This document shows, piece by piece, positions 32,491 to 42,985 of a stretch of 64,000 nucleotides of DNA; the first letter of the stretch is position 1; every line of letters begins with the position of its first letter. The stretch lies in NCBI GenBank assembly GCA_946894095.1, contig OX335653.1, positions 811,001 to 875,000 on the forward strand, in the 5' to 3' direction. This DNA is from Incurvaria masculella (Eukaryota > Arthropoda > Insecta > Lepidoptera > Incurvariidae). Below the pieces are notes generated by a model. The model ran no database searches and was not told the origin of the DNA. It saw only the letters and a program-made list of their open reading frames with translations. A program made the position numbers and the translations under genes.

Positions 32491-33608
32491 TCCCCTTAGA
32501 CATTTTCGTTTTCAGCGAGCAAAACAAATGTATTATGGCCAGTTTACTGTATTGTTACAGTTTTACTATTTCTCTAAGGCTGGAGTGCACTTCGGTCTAT
32601 TTAATTTCATTTCATTTATTTAAACTTTTTTGGTAGTCAAACTACACTAAGTTACGTCAAAAACTGATAGATTCGCACACATAATCACATTCTGAACGCA
32701 AACATACACAAACTGCAGTCAAATATCAGATCGGCGAATATCGGCGCGCACAACCCGTAAATGACGTCATTACCATAATACCAATCACTCGATTCTCCAC
32801 TGTTTAATATGAATATGGCGCTAGCTGAATAGCTGATGTCAGTGGAGTCCAGAAGTTTTTTTTTTGGTATTTCAGGTTATTTATTATAGTACCCTATATA
32901 TTAGTGGAATACCGCGTACTTGACCCGTACACAAGCCGAAACATATCCTTCTGGGCGGAATCACCAATGACTAGTGTGAACAGCAATGGCTGCACATGTT
33001 GGGGATGTGCAGACGAGCGAGGTACGTACACTATCCACACTCGTCGTAGACTTGCCCCACAAGATCTCCTTCAAAATGCGGAGTCAGCATCATTATAAAT
33101 CAGCAAAACTACATGGTCCTCCATGAATCCTGCGTGGGCATGAATATCAGAGTTACGCCTGTCTCAACGTAACTTGAGGCCAGATGGTACCCAAGGCTTA
33201 CGCTCTTCATTTACTTACGATTCCTTAATGCTGTACCTAAGCTGGGTGGCACTTAGTTATTCGTTAAATTCTTACAGTAATTTACTTATCAAGTTCAAAT
33301 TTATTATTCTTAAGCCTCAGGTATATCCCTACCTCACAATATAACTGATTTTCGCATACACAGCTGAAACTATGCTCTATAAAAAAATGCTTATCGGGCA
33401 GTTTTTTTACATTTCTTGATATATCTTCGAAGTACCTATTAAGCATTATAAAGCTAAAGAAACACAATAAATGAGAATGATGCTTTTCATTTGATTGCAT
33501 TTCATTCAAAACATTGAAAATGATTAATATATACCTACAAAATTCTAGAAATTTCATCCAAGCATCTTCCGAAAATGGAGGTTTGGTCATGTTTCCAAAT
33601 ACACTTCT
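32491..33608. other. Intron sequence, little recognised
   Basis: At 32,605-32,660 lies a TTTTTGGTAGTCAAACTACA tail that recurs near 7,345, 8,130, 42,040 and 55,420, probably a retroposon 3' end. Nothing else is supported. Confidence 0.4.
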
Positions 33609-34287
33609 TCACTACATAGTATAAAACAAAGTCGCTTTCTCTGTCCCTATATCACTCTATCCCTATGTACGCTTAAATCTTTAAAACTACGCAACGGATT
33701 TTGATGCGGTTTTTTTTTAATAGATAGAGTGATTCAAGAGGAAGGTTTATATGTATAATAACATCCATTAAATATTGGAGAAATACTGTTATTTTTGAGG
33801 TTTCCAATGTGATGTCGTAAAAAAATATTTTTTTTCCGCTTACATTGCAAACGCAGGCTGAACCCTACGAGATTTATCAAAATAATGTACTAAGTGTTGT
33901 ATACATTGAAAAGGTCTACAGAAAACTCCGCGATGGTATATATCTATCTCTTATGGATATCCCACAATAACATTTTTTTCTCATTTACTTTTTACGACAA
34001 ATAATGGCTAATTTTCGAAGCGATTTTAACCAATACAGCATTAATCCTTATCCGATTAAATACCTTAAATACATTGTTGATTTAATATAGATCTATACGG
34101 CCCTTTACAGCATATGATTTAAATGAATATTTTCGAAGATATTATAGATTTAAAAATTGCAGGATGTAGTGTTTGCGGCGGTACCGGCCGGCCGGGGCGG
34201 CGGGAGCGTGCCTCGGAGGCCGCGGTTCTCCCTATAGCACTTTGAATTTATTATTTCTCTAATATCTAATAATCATGTAATATTAAT

Positions 34288-35161
34288 TTTGTTTTTTTTT
34301 TTTCTTCTTTGTTAGTTCTGTACAGATGCCATCTGCAGTGTTGACTGCAATAATCATCTCATTTGTATGCCTTATGCTGCTTTTTTTTTTTTTTCCTCAT
34401 CATAGGCCGAGAGAGACTCAGCAGTCTCTTTCCTCTTCGTGTGGCTTCATTTGCAGGTTAATTAAATCTTGTCAGTAGACTGGGTATACTATGTCTTTTC
34501 AGTCTCGAGAATTGTATGCTGGCCGATCCCATTAGATCCTTTGCAGTTTTATTTGGATGGTTTTCAATACGTTCCTTGTATCTTGTTGTATGTTTCTGTA
34601 TTTCATCTCTAACTGTTGGGATATCTAGATCTTCATAAATCTGTTTGTTGGACACGTACCATGGGATTTTGAATATTCTTCGAATTGTTTTTGTTTGGAA
34701 TCTCTCCACTATGTCTATATTAGTCTTTGCAGCAGTTCCCCAGAGCTGTATCCCGTATGTCCAGACCGGTTTGAGGATTGCTTTATATATAGCCATTTTG
34801 CTGCTGTCATCAAGTTCTGATTGTGGACCGATAAGCCACTGCATATTCCTCAGCTTGGTGTCTAGTTGCTTCCTTTTGGTCCATATATGTTTTCTCCAGT
34901 TTAGCCTTCGGTCAAGGTGTATTCCCAGGTATCGGGTATCCTCTGCTTGTGGTATAGTTGTGCCGTTTAGTGTGACTTGTGGGCATGTTTCCCTCTTAAG
35001 GGTGAATGTGACGTGTGTAGATTTTTCACCATTTGTTTTTATTCTCCACTTGTGGTACCACTTTTGCATCAGATTTAGGTTTTCCTGTAGGTACTGCGAT
35101 GCTTTCTGGGGATCACTGTCAACAGCCAGTGTTGCTGTGTCGTCAGCGAATATTAATTTTA
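34288..35161 (-). mobile_element. 5'-truncated jockey-type element with 11-bp target duplication
   Basis: The duplicated site GTAATATTAAT lies at 34,277-34,287 and 35,162-35,172. The element has a poly(A) tail (T run near 34,291-34,303), a 3' UTR and the last part of ORF2, cut off exactly at the FADD motif. Confidence 0.9.
34458..35160 (-). pseudogene. Jockey-type reverse transcriptase C-terminal part
   Basis: It reads from IFADDTATLAVDSD (motif C) through RYLGIHLDRRLNWRKHIWTK and WTYGIQLWGTAAKTN to a stop at 34,458, in one frame. It is related to but clearly different from the 16.6-20.8 kb element, and shows the frame that element has lost. Confidence 0.85.
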
Positions 35162-35303
35162 GTAATATTAATATCTAAGTTTTTTTTATTTCAAATATCT
35201 CAATGTAGGGACTCTACGTAAAAATGGTTTATTTGTGTATCATTGTGTCAAAATAATATTTTTTTAAATGACATGCCCGTGCAAAGCCGGGACGGGCTGC
35301 TAG

Positions 35304-35781
35304 TTAATGAATAAATTAAACGTGGTCTGGCGGGATCTCGTCGTACACACCTGCCACACATGTGCTGAGGCGAAACTAGGCGAGAGTCTCTAATTCAGCA
35401 GCATCGTAGCGTGGCAGTGATGTGCCGTTAAAAAATCGAAATGCCTGAACATTCTTAATAATTATTCATATTGCTGATGTGCATGCTGGTGCGAATGAAT
35501 ACTAGCAGAGTTGTTCGAACAATATTAGTCACAGCGAAAGGAGCGCCAGCACTGGTGAAACAAAACATGCACAATCTTTCTAATGCAATTTTTTTCTCGC
35601 AGTAATTGTACAGGCAGTGATTAGGTTGTCACACAGTTTTTAAAATAGCAGCATTTAAGAACTGCAGGTGACTGAGCATTCACAAGTTAATACTTCTGCG
35701 TTTGCAGTTAACAATTACAGCTAAACATTTAAAATAAATCAATGTTGTTCCGATGTAGGACATAGAATTGCCAGCAAGTAC
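35304..35781. other. Start of Epg5 intron 2, nothing recognised
   Basis: AT-rich, no repeat or gene seen. Confidence 0.4.
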
Positions 35782-36046
35782 CTGCAATTCCCCCTCGGTC
35801 GTGTCGATTGCGACCATTCTTTCTATTAGGACGGTTCTTTCTGTCAGCAACGGGCTGAGGCACCGCATTAGTCCCGGCAGAAGCCGAAAAGGGGCCAGGG
35901 CTGTCAGCGAGCGCTGCAGGCGCAGCGGCGGCAGCCGTTGCTTCGGGAACCTTCACTACCGCGGCCGGCGGGTCTTCTGTCGTCGCCCCTGGGTTGGCGA
36001 ACGTCAGCGGACTCGGCGTACGCTTCTGACGACCCTTTTTCTTCTT
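35782..36046 (-). CDS. Epg5: Epg5 exon 2, basic and Ala/Pro-rich linker
   Basis: The acceptor is TTTCCAG|AAG and the donor GCAG|GTACTT, phase 1. It opens with KKKKGRQKR, passes through an alanine-rich, proline-rich stretch, and ends with an RN-rich basic run near DRKNRPNRKNGRNRHDRGG. It looks disordered and is not conserved enough alone to name the gene. The frame joins exactly to exon 3 across an 8.6-kb intron, the longest one here. Confidence 0.7.
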
Positions 36047-36121
36047 CTGGAAAGTACGTAACGTGATTACCAGGCACTGCTGCGCACATAGACAAGGCCG
36101 AGGGAACAAAGGCTGGCTCAC

Positions 36122-36154
36122 CTCACGACTCCTTTCCTTCACGAGGGTCGCCAT
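36122..36154 (-). CDS. Epg5: Epg5 exon 1 (start codon)
   Basis: Thirty-three bases encode MATLVKERSRE and end at a consensus donor (GAG|GTGAGC), phase 0. The frame stays open upstream, but the predicted initiator lies only 35 bases before this ATG, so I chose it. The basic start suits the lysine-rich N-terminus known in the family. Confidence 0.7.
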
Positions 36155-36195
36155 ACTGCGGCGCGTGCCGCGTTTGCAAAGGACTGACTGAGAAC
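36155..36195 (-). promoter_or_regulatory. Epg5: Candidate initiator and short 5' leader of Epg5
   Basis: On the minus strand the sequence TTCTCAGTCAGTCC holds two overlapping arthropod initiator matches (TCAGT). The first would start transcription at 36,189, about 35 bases before the ATG. No TATA box is visible upstream, as is usual for a housekeeping gene. The start site is inferred. Confidence 0.4.
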
Positions 36196-36448
36196 CTCTT
36201 TTGATCGCCTCTGCCACTAGTGAACTTGCTAAATTCTCACTTGTTGCTCGAAGCGCGGAAGAAAAACACACACAAACACGAATTTTCTCTCAACAGCTGT
36301 TTGCGCATCGCATTGAAGCTGTCAAAACTGAAGTTTATAAACATTGGTGTTACCATTAGCAATGCAATTTAAATTATCAAAATTGCAGCGGTTCCCTGCA
36401 TCTACTTCGCCAATATCTCCGTCGTCAAGCTTCATCGCCGGAGTGGTC
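36196..36448. other. Upstream flank of Epg5
   Basis: Contains the likely proximal promoter. I see no TATA box and no further gene. Confidence 0.4.
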
Positions 36449-36520
36449 AGTCAGAGTTCTCACGTAATTTGACGTTTACGGAACTTCGAAGTTACGTAAA
36501 AACGTCAAACCCCATACAAA
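36449..36520. repeat. Family R MITE fragment
   Basis: GTGGTCAGTCAGAGTTCTCA repeats the end of the MITE at 25,471; it is followed by a hairpin around ACGGAACTTCGAAGTTACGT. Confidence 0.5.
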
Positions 36521-36788
36521 TGCTTACTACTTATTCTGTGGTAATACTTCTTCAAATTCGTTCGTTTTGACCTCTTTTACTCCCTTAACAATCGATTTTT
36601 GATTAATCCTTACCTATTGTTCTCATCTTAATATAAAGCCACTGTGTAAATTGTACATTTCTAGGTTCAATGGTTCTAAGGATTTCGAGTGTTATATGAA
36701 AATTCTTTCATTTTGGCCTCTTTTAAGAGCTAAAAATTTTTTTAAGGAAGCATTACCTGCTTGAAAGTTCTCCATGCATGATAAAAGT

Positions 36789-36915
36789 CATATTCAGAGA
36801 GCACCTATCAAACTTAGTACGAGATTAGCACCGGACTAACCATACAAAAACCGGTTTAGTCCGGCGGATTAAAGTTAGTCTGCACCACGGAGGATAGGTC
36901 TGCACACTCTGAATA
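36789..36915. mobile_element. Family D MITE, copy 1
   Basis: About 127 bp from ATTCAGAGAGCACCTATCAA to CACACTCTGAATAC, with short inverted ends; adjacent to a second copy. Confidence 0.65.
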
Positions 36916-36928
36916 CAAAGTAACAGTC

Positions 36929-37407
36929 GTATTCGAGGAGCACCTATCAAACTTAGTACGAGATTAGCACCGGACTAATCATAAAAAAACCGGTTAAGAA
37001 CGGCCCGTAAGCTACGCTCCCCATACAAACGTAGTTTAGTAATCATTTGAAAACCGCTGTTCCAATTTAATTGATATTTGATACCTAATATCAGGCAACA
37101 ATTATCTGTGTCTGCACGCTTTTATTTTTTTGAAAAATCCAAACCAAATCAGATAAAAGGAAAAACAAAATGTTCATACTAATTTTTTTTTCACTGTGGT
37201 TTGACTCAGGATACATTTACCGAAAAAACAAAAACATGCAGACACAGATATTTGTTGACAGATATGTGATACCAAATATCAAGTGAATTGGAACAGTGGT
37301 TTTCAAATGATTAGTAAACTACGTTTAAATGGGAGGCGAAATGTTCTGATGCTTACGGGCCACCTTAAGTCCGGCGGATTAAAATTATTCCGCCCACTCT
37401 AAATACG
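36929..37407. mobile_element. Family D MITE, copy 2, split by family C copy 2
   Basis: Same sequence as the neighbour up to AAACCGG, then TTAA and a family C insertion, then TTAA and GTCCGGCGGATTAAA to CTCTAAATACGAC. The neighbouring copy shows the empty site as CCGGTTTAGTCCGG. Confidence 0.8.
36998..37364. mobile_element. Family C MITE, copy C2, nested in family D
   Basis: TTAA at 36,994-36,997 and 37,365-37,368; ends GAACGGCCCGTAAGC and GGTGGCCCGTAAGC (inverted). Arms of about 140 bp, 367 bp in total. Confidence 0.85.
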
Positions 37408-37774
37408 ACAGTAAAGGTTTTACACTTCTTATTTAAACGGTTCCGGAGATTCAGTGTTAGATGCCTAATGCAGTTCTACCTTTTGTGCACTTTATCGTGC
37501 AAAAAACATTATTATTATTTGTATGAAAATGTGTATATGTTTGCCTGTTTTACCACCTTAATAAATTTATTATAAATAATTCTTCTTGAATAAGGGCATT
37601 TTTCACCAACTGCTGATTAGCTTAATCGCCACAAATTAAGGTCCTTTCTTAGCATATTGCAATAAATACAAGTAAAAGATAATCAGCACTTTAGTAATAA
37701 AGGCCCTCTAAATGTAAAATAAATCAGCACTTGGTGAAAACCAGACGGGTCTCATCCGCCAAGCACTGATTAAC
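37408..37774. other. Intergenic, nothing recognised
   Basis: AT-rich; the last ~150 bases contain single diverged forms of the TTAATC...AAGGGCC motif of the adjoining minisatellite. Confidence 0.4.
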
Positions 37775-38217
37775 TTAATCCTCACATTAAAGGGCCTTTC
37801 TTACAACTCGCAATCGATACCTTACATTAATCCTCACATTAAAGGGCCTTTCTTACAATCTCGCAATCGATACCTTACATTAATCCTCACATTAAAGGGC
37901 CTTTCTTACAATCCCGCAATCGATACCTTACATTAATCCTCACATTAAAGGGACTTTCTTACAACTCGCAATCGATACCTTACATTAATCCTCACATTAA
38001 AGGACCTTTCTTACAATCTCGCAATCGATACCTTACATTAATCCTCACATTAAAGGGACTTTCTTACAACTCGCAATCGATACCTTTTTCTTACAATCTC
38101 GCAATCGATACCTTACATTTATCCTCACATTAAAGGGCCTTTCTTACAATCTCGCAATCGATACCTTACATTAATCCTCACATTAAAGGGCCTTTCTTAC
38201 AATCTCGCAATCGATAC
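37775..38217 (+). repeat. Minisatellite, ~53-bp unit, about 8-9 copies
   Basis: The unit carries TTAATCCTCACATTAAAGGG and CTTTCTTACAATCTCGCAAT, then CGATACC. Units alternate between ACTCGC and ATCTCGC forms. One unit near 38,085 is truncated. Confidence 0.95.
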
Positions 38218-38263
38218 GTGTACAAGATAATCGGAACTTCAGTAATTAAGGCTCTTTAAGTGT

Positions 38264-38510
38264 TTGCTTGGCTTTCACCGAGTGCATTACATCAACAAAT
38301 GGGGCTGGGCCGGCCACGTGATGCGGATGTCGGATGGGCGCTGGACGAGGCTGTTGACAGAGTGGACGCCACTAGATAGTCGTCGATCCGACCAGCTTGA
38401 CACTCAACTACCTCTCTGGTGGCGGCTAGCTCAAGACAGAAAGAAATGGGACTATTTGGGGGAGGCCTTTGCCCGGAATCGGGTATCTTCTATTTTTTTA
38501 TTATATTATT
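38264..38510 (+). pseudogene. RTE-like reverse transcriptase C-terminal fragment
   Basis: Readable as INKWGWAGHVMRMSDGRWT, LLTEWTPLDSRRS and WRLAQDRKKWDYLGEAF, the W-WAGH--R--D-RW...W--LGEAF tail of RTE-like elements. Confidence 0.65.
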
Positions 38511-38585
38511 AAATAATGATATAAAGGTTTGTGTTGCTCCATACAAACTTTAAATTACTATAAAAGAACAACTAAGAGATGGTAT

Positions 38586-38735
38586 TTTTGAAGTGAAAAC
38601 TTCTTTAGCGGCGCTGAGCACTTTTTGTTGGATGGGTAAAAACTTCCAAACTCGCGTCAGGGTCACGTGATGCTGATCGAAAAAGCGTAAGATTGAAGTG
38701 AAAACTTCTTTAGCGGCGCTGAGCACTTTTTGTTC
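38586..38735 (-). repeat. 105-bp tandem repeat (family V), about 1.5 units
   Basis: The unit contains GAAGTGAAAACTTCTTTAGC, GCACTTTTTGTTGGATGGG and TCACGTGATGCTGATCGAAA. The same unit forms a longer array at 40,777. Confidence 0.85.
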
Positions 38736-38812
38736 CGCACCCGCCCCCGTCGGACCGCCCGCCCCGCCCCCGGCCCCGCTCCCGCTACCGCCCCCGGCCC
38801 CGCTCCCCTTGG
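38736..38812. repeat. C-rich simple sequence island
   Basis: About 77 bases of almost pure C/G (CCGCCCCCGGCCCCGCTCCC-type repeats) directly after the family V array. On the minus strand it reads as GSGAGGG-type low complexity; I see no gene. Confidence 0.8.
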
Positions 38813-39295
38813 TGTGAAGTAGCGCTACTGGCATCGTTTTCGCAGCCCCATGAAAGTTCTTAAGCCCATGGGCACAATATCTTTATAAATTGTAGCCTAT
38901 GTGTTATTCTGATGTATAAGCTATATTATTGTAAAGTTTCATTAGAATCCATTCAGTAGTTTTTACGTGAAAGAGTAACAAACATCCATCGATTCGAATC
39001 AAAACTGTTTGGTTCTTACTTCAGCTATCATAAACCGATTGTATCAGTTTTAGAAATTTGCGATGATGATTCTGGTAATAACGATGGTGAAAAAGTCGTC
39101 GAAATTATGGATGAAAGTTGATTTTTCTAAGAGATAAAAATTAATGTAATATATAAATAAATAACGATATAATATTATGAATAATAACATGTGAATTGTC
39201 ATATTTGTGTACGATAGCGCAATAAATAAACATTGTATTCTACCTCATAAATGATAGTTTTTTTGTACTTATAATTAAACACAACGTTAATACTA
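38813..39295. repeat. Helitron-like internal sequence (probable)
   Basis: Contains TTTTTACGTGAAAGAGTAAC and AAACATCCATC, common in lepidopteran Helitron-like repeats. Lies between family V pieces, so it probably belongs to the same element. Confidence 0.4.
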
Positions 39296-39341
39296 AAGTT
39301 TTCACTTCTGCCGGCACTCCCGGAGTGCTACCGGTGTTTTT
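39296..39341. repeat. Family V terminal piece
   Basis: TTTTCACTTCTGCCGGCACT and CCCGGAGTGCTACCGGTG, with a GCACTCC/GGAGTGC stem; identical to 41,041-41,085. Confidence 0.7.
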
Positions 39342-39342
39342 T

Positions 39343-39690
39343 TTTAGGGTTCCGTACCCAAAGGGTGCCAACGGAACCCTATTACTAAGCCTCCGCTGTC
39401 CGTCCGTCCGTCTGTCCGTCCTTCCTTCCGTCCGTCCGTCTGTCACAGGGCTGTATCTCATGAACCGTAATAGGTAGGCAGCTGAAATTTTCACAGAGTG
39501 TATATTTATTTTGCCGCTATAACAACAAATAGGATTAATTAAAATAATTTATTAATGTTTAAAATAATATAATAATGCAAATTAAAGGGGGGTCCCATAC
39601 AAAAAACGTGATTTTTTTGTGTTAAATCTTGTACGATGGTACGGAACCTTTCGTGTGCGAGTCCGACTCGCACTTCGCCGGTTTTTTTAA
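39343..39690 (-). repeat. Family A repeat, copy 6
   Basis: Full-length; it starts directly at the T run that ends the preceding family V piece. Confidence 0.9.
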
Positions 39691-40776
39691 AAGATGGAAA
39701 TTTCTTAAAACTAACCTGAAAATACTTTCAGAAAATGTATCTGTTACCATGGAGGTGAGGAAGTTATTTCTTCACCTTCATGTCTATTACTCGTCGCTCC
39801 TACTAAGCAAATGTTGCCGATTGAGTTAATGTTTTTTTTCTTATATTAATATTTTTTACTACCGAGCATAGTTGTCAACTATGAATTAAAGTAAATATAA
39901 TGCTTTATAATAAAAACTTTATCTTGCCCTAGAAACGAAATAAATGGCGGGAAATTTAGGAATTTTTCGCACTTTGTAGAGTATACTTTGAACAAGTTGA
40001 TTCACATATATATATCCCATAGAAATAGGATGTACTGCGCGCGCATGCTAGGTCTATGATGTTCACGGCTAAGTTGGTATCAATTGTTTTTATAAACGAC
40101 TTTTTAGCACATGTCTTCTAAACAATCTGTTCCCTCTAATGGTTTGTGTTCATCCATACAAAATCAAAGTAACGATAAAAAAAAACAAGTAAGAAATGGT
40201 ATTTTTTTTTAAATATGGTCATTGCTAGGAATGTCATAATTTACAGATTGAGTGAAAAAATACTGAAATATACCAAAAAACATTTTTAGTAGCATAAATC
40301 TAAGGCCCGAAATTCAGAGGCGCCTAGTAACGAAAGTATGAGATGGTCAAAAAATGTAATTCGTGGAAAGTTCTGATCATTTGATGGCCTTAATGATTCC
40401 GTGAAAAAAATCCTTAAATCTGTAAACATTTTTTTTCTAATTTTACTAACGTAAACCTGGCGCCCAAAATTTAAGGGGCTAACGAAACTATAATAGGTGG
40501 CAAAAAAAGGTAATTTATGGTAATTTTATGGATAAATATGTGGCCAATATTAAGGTCGATATCATTCTTTCGGGCGCGAGCTTTATGGAGTTGTTAAATT
40601 TGGTTTCAATTACGCCTTTATGGAACTGATGGTAATCAGGTGGTATTCTTGGATGAATTATCACACACTATCTAAAGAGCCTACATTTTAATATTTAAAC
40701 TCCCATTGTTTATTTACACAGATCTTGCGTAGCGATAGGAGGGACCTGTATTCTACATCAAAACATGTCCGATTTT
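39691..40776. other. Intergenic, nothing recognised
   Basis: AT-rich. Only the ATGGAGGTGAGGAAGTTATT tract near 39,750 is shared with 2,910 and 5,350. Confidence 0.4.
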
Positions 40777-41085
40777 TGAAGTGAAAACTTCTTTAGCGGT
40801 GCTGAGCACTTTTTGTTGGATGGGTAAAAACTTCCAAACTCGCGTCAGGGTCACGTGATGCTGATCGAAAAAGCGTAAGATTGAAGTGAAAACTTCTTTA
40901 GCGGCGCTGAGCACTTTTTTTTGGATGGGTAAAAACTTCCAAACTCGCGTCAGGGTCACGTGATGCTGATCGAAAAAGCGTAAGATTGAAGTGAAAACTT
41001 CTTTAGCGGCGCTGAGCACTTTTTGTTGGATGGGTAAAAACTTTTCACTTCTGCCGGCACTCCCGGAGTGCTACCGGTGTTTTTT
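40777..41085 (-). repeat. 105-bp tandem array (family V), about 2.6 units plus terminal hairpin
   Basis: Unit starts at 40,777, 40,882 and 40,987 give an exact 105-base period. The last unit switches to the TTTTCACTTCTGCCGGCACT terminal piece. Tandem internal repeats are typical of Helitron-like elements, but I do not see a canonical CTAG end. Confidence 0.85.
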
Positions 41086-42433
41086 TTTTGTTGAATATTT
41101 CTAGCAGCTTGTCTCTTTTTTTCATGAATTAATTTTTCTCTTAAAGAACTGAGTTAAAAGCATATTGATTTTGCATACTTTTTAAATATAACTGTTTCAC
41201 ATTAAGCATTTATTATTGCAGTAATTAAAAAAACTTTGATAAAATGTTAAAACATTGTTTCATTTCATTTCATTTTATTTCTTATCCATAGGTAGGATAC
41301 CTACACTTGGACACGTTATCAATCTGACGGTTCGAGAAGAGCCGACGTACAAGTTTCATTAATAAATGAAATAAAAATTTAGTTACCCCATTTTCAATAC
41401 TTACGCTCACAATTTTGAGTAGTACTTGTGAGATGATGTTTTTGGCATAATTTAAACCTCATTTCTTTAGGAGTGAAATAGAAAATAGCTTTTCATGTTT
41501 ATATGGGCCTAAAGAAACATTTTACGTACTCCGGAGCCGCAAGAACGCTCGCTGCACAAAAATGAACAAATTCGTAGCAGTGCTACGCCGATGAAAATCG
41601 CAATTTCGACGGCGGCGGCGCGGAGGCGAGCACAGACAAATAATACTGGCCACAGATCTCAGGTCCTTACTTATGGAAATGACATTTTATACTATAGCAA
41701 AAAAGATATTTATCAGTGAAAGTATGTATTTAATAAATATTGGCCATTGTTGACGATGCACTTGGAAATCCTGCGGATGGGGATCGATGAACTCTTAATA
41801 GCCTCCGCTTCGGATTTGAAATATAACCCCATTCGTAAGTTATCAAAATTTTGATAAATAAATTGAATCAGTGTAGATCTACTGAGTGTGGAGGGTGACT
41901 GAGCGCTTCCAGTTGTAACCTCCTGTAGTATTTAGATAGACACAAGTCGATCGCCTCAAACGGCGTAAAATTATCCAAGATAGTAGCTCAAAAACGGGGT
42001 TTTCCATTGGGGAGTTTCATTTCATTTCATTTTTTTAAACTTTTTGGTAGTCAAACTACACTAAATTACGTAGCAAAGATTCGCGCATTCGATCAACCCA
42101 GTAAAGAAGAACCCGCAAAGAAACTTCGCGGGTTTACATAACATATTTTTCCATTCACAATTATGAAATACATGCCATTGCCAAACAATTAATTGGTAGA
42201 ACAGATTAAGGCAAAGAACAAAGAACAATAGGATAATGAGTTGATCGAATTTCATACAATGGCTTGTGCCTTTTTCCTCAGTCAAATTAAGAAATACGTT
42301 TCTAAAATTTTGCACATATATAAACATATGATCTGCTGCTGCCATATTTTTTTAAATAAATCAACTAATATTACGTCGGTAAGTTTTGATTTTTTGATAT
42401 GTTGTCTTATATCCATGATATAAATTTCTAAAG
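41086..42433. other. Intergenic, little recognised
   Basis: A ~90-bp tract at 41,265-41,350 (TTATCCATAGGTAGGATACC, GGACACGTTATCAATCTG) recurs at 23,705-23,780. A GC-rich patch lies at 41,605-41,640. The retroposon tail TTTTTGGTAGTCAAACTACA is at about 42,040. No gene seen. Confidence 0.4.
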
Positions 42434-42548
42434 ATTTAATTTGAGTTTCAGCGACATCTACATTTGAAGCATTGCAATCAGATTTTGAAAATAATCTTCA
42501 AATTTAGATTTCGCTGAAACTCAAATTAATGAGATAACGGTAATTGAT
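42434..42548. mobile_element. Family M MITE
   Basis: Inverted ends TTAATTTGAGTTTCAGCGAC and its complement around CAGATTTTGAAAATAATC. Confidence 0.65.
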
Positions 42549-42624
42549 TTGTATCAAAATGTATATGTGTCTCTTAATCAGTGCGTCCTTGATTCACGTT
42601 CGATGACATATCACATTCTTTTAA

Positions 42625-42985
42625 GGTGGGCCCGTAAGCATCAGAAAGTTATGCTCCCCTTACAAACGTAGTTCATTTGAAAACCACTGTGACAATTTAC
42701 TTGATATTTGGGATTTAATATACAGAAACAAATATCTATGTCCGCACGTGTTTGTTTTTTCTAAAAATGTATCCTGTGTCACACAACAGAGAAAAGAAAA
42801 TGTGTATGAAGATTTTATTTTGCCTGTTATTTGACTTGCTTTACATTTTTCAGCAAATGAAAAACTTGCGGACACAGATATTTATTATCGAATATTAAAT
42901 AACAACTATTAAACAAATTGTAACAGTATTTTTCGAATGATTAATAAACTACGTTTGTATGGGGGACATAGCTTACGGGGCGTTC
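42625..42985. mobile_element. Family C MITE, copy C3
   Basis: TTAA at 42,621-42,624 and 42,986-42,989; long inverted arms as in the other copies; 361 bp. Confidence 0.8.

Larger units (their letters stand above)
33609..35303 (+). mobile_element. Helitron-like non-autonomous element, interrupted by a jockey fragment
   Basis: The left end TCACTACATAGTATAAAACA starts with TC; the sequence continues CGCTTTCTCTGTCCCTAT and ACTACGCAACGGATTTTGAT, common in lepidopteran Helitron-like repeats. The right end has a GCCCGT...ACGGGC stem, then CTAG followed by T, the expected Helitron terminus. A GC-rich patch lies at 34,172-34,230. The jockey insertion occupies 34,288-35,161. Confidence 0.75.
535..36189 (-). 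other. Epg5: EPG5 ortholog, 5' part of gene (13 exons, 3' end outside window)
   Basis: The gene runs from a candidate start site near 36,189 to beyond position 1. Thirteen exons with GT/AG borders join without any phase conflict to give about 711 residues (2,134 nt). The family protein is usually about 2,400-2,600 residues, so this is the N-terminal third or less. EPG5 is a large, mostly helical cytosolic tether and Rab7 effector that promotes fusion of autophagosomes with late endosomes and lysosomes. Assignment rests on collinear similarity, recalled from the human protein, across exons 4-13, such as CVSARDSLW (human CQNAKSRLW), a leucine-rich stretch ending NHILR-like (here LHHILR), RWALPLVQV and SHPALFNV. 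The first exons are low complexity and lineage-specific. Introns reach about 8.6 kb and are filled with mobile elements. Confidence 0.85.

Noticed and set aside
35729..36271. 180-codon minus ORF starting MCFSSALR
   Set aside because: It reads through intron 1 and upstream of the predicted transcription start; the two exons inside it explain it.
37775..38217. CRISPR array
   Set aside because: Direct repeats without unique spacers in an insect genome; it is a minisatellite.
38550..38834. Gly-rich minus ORF as a protein
   Set aside because: The glycine tract is the C-rich simple sequence, and the rest is the 105-bp tandem repeat.
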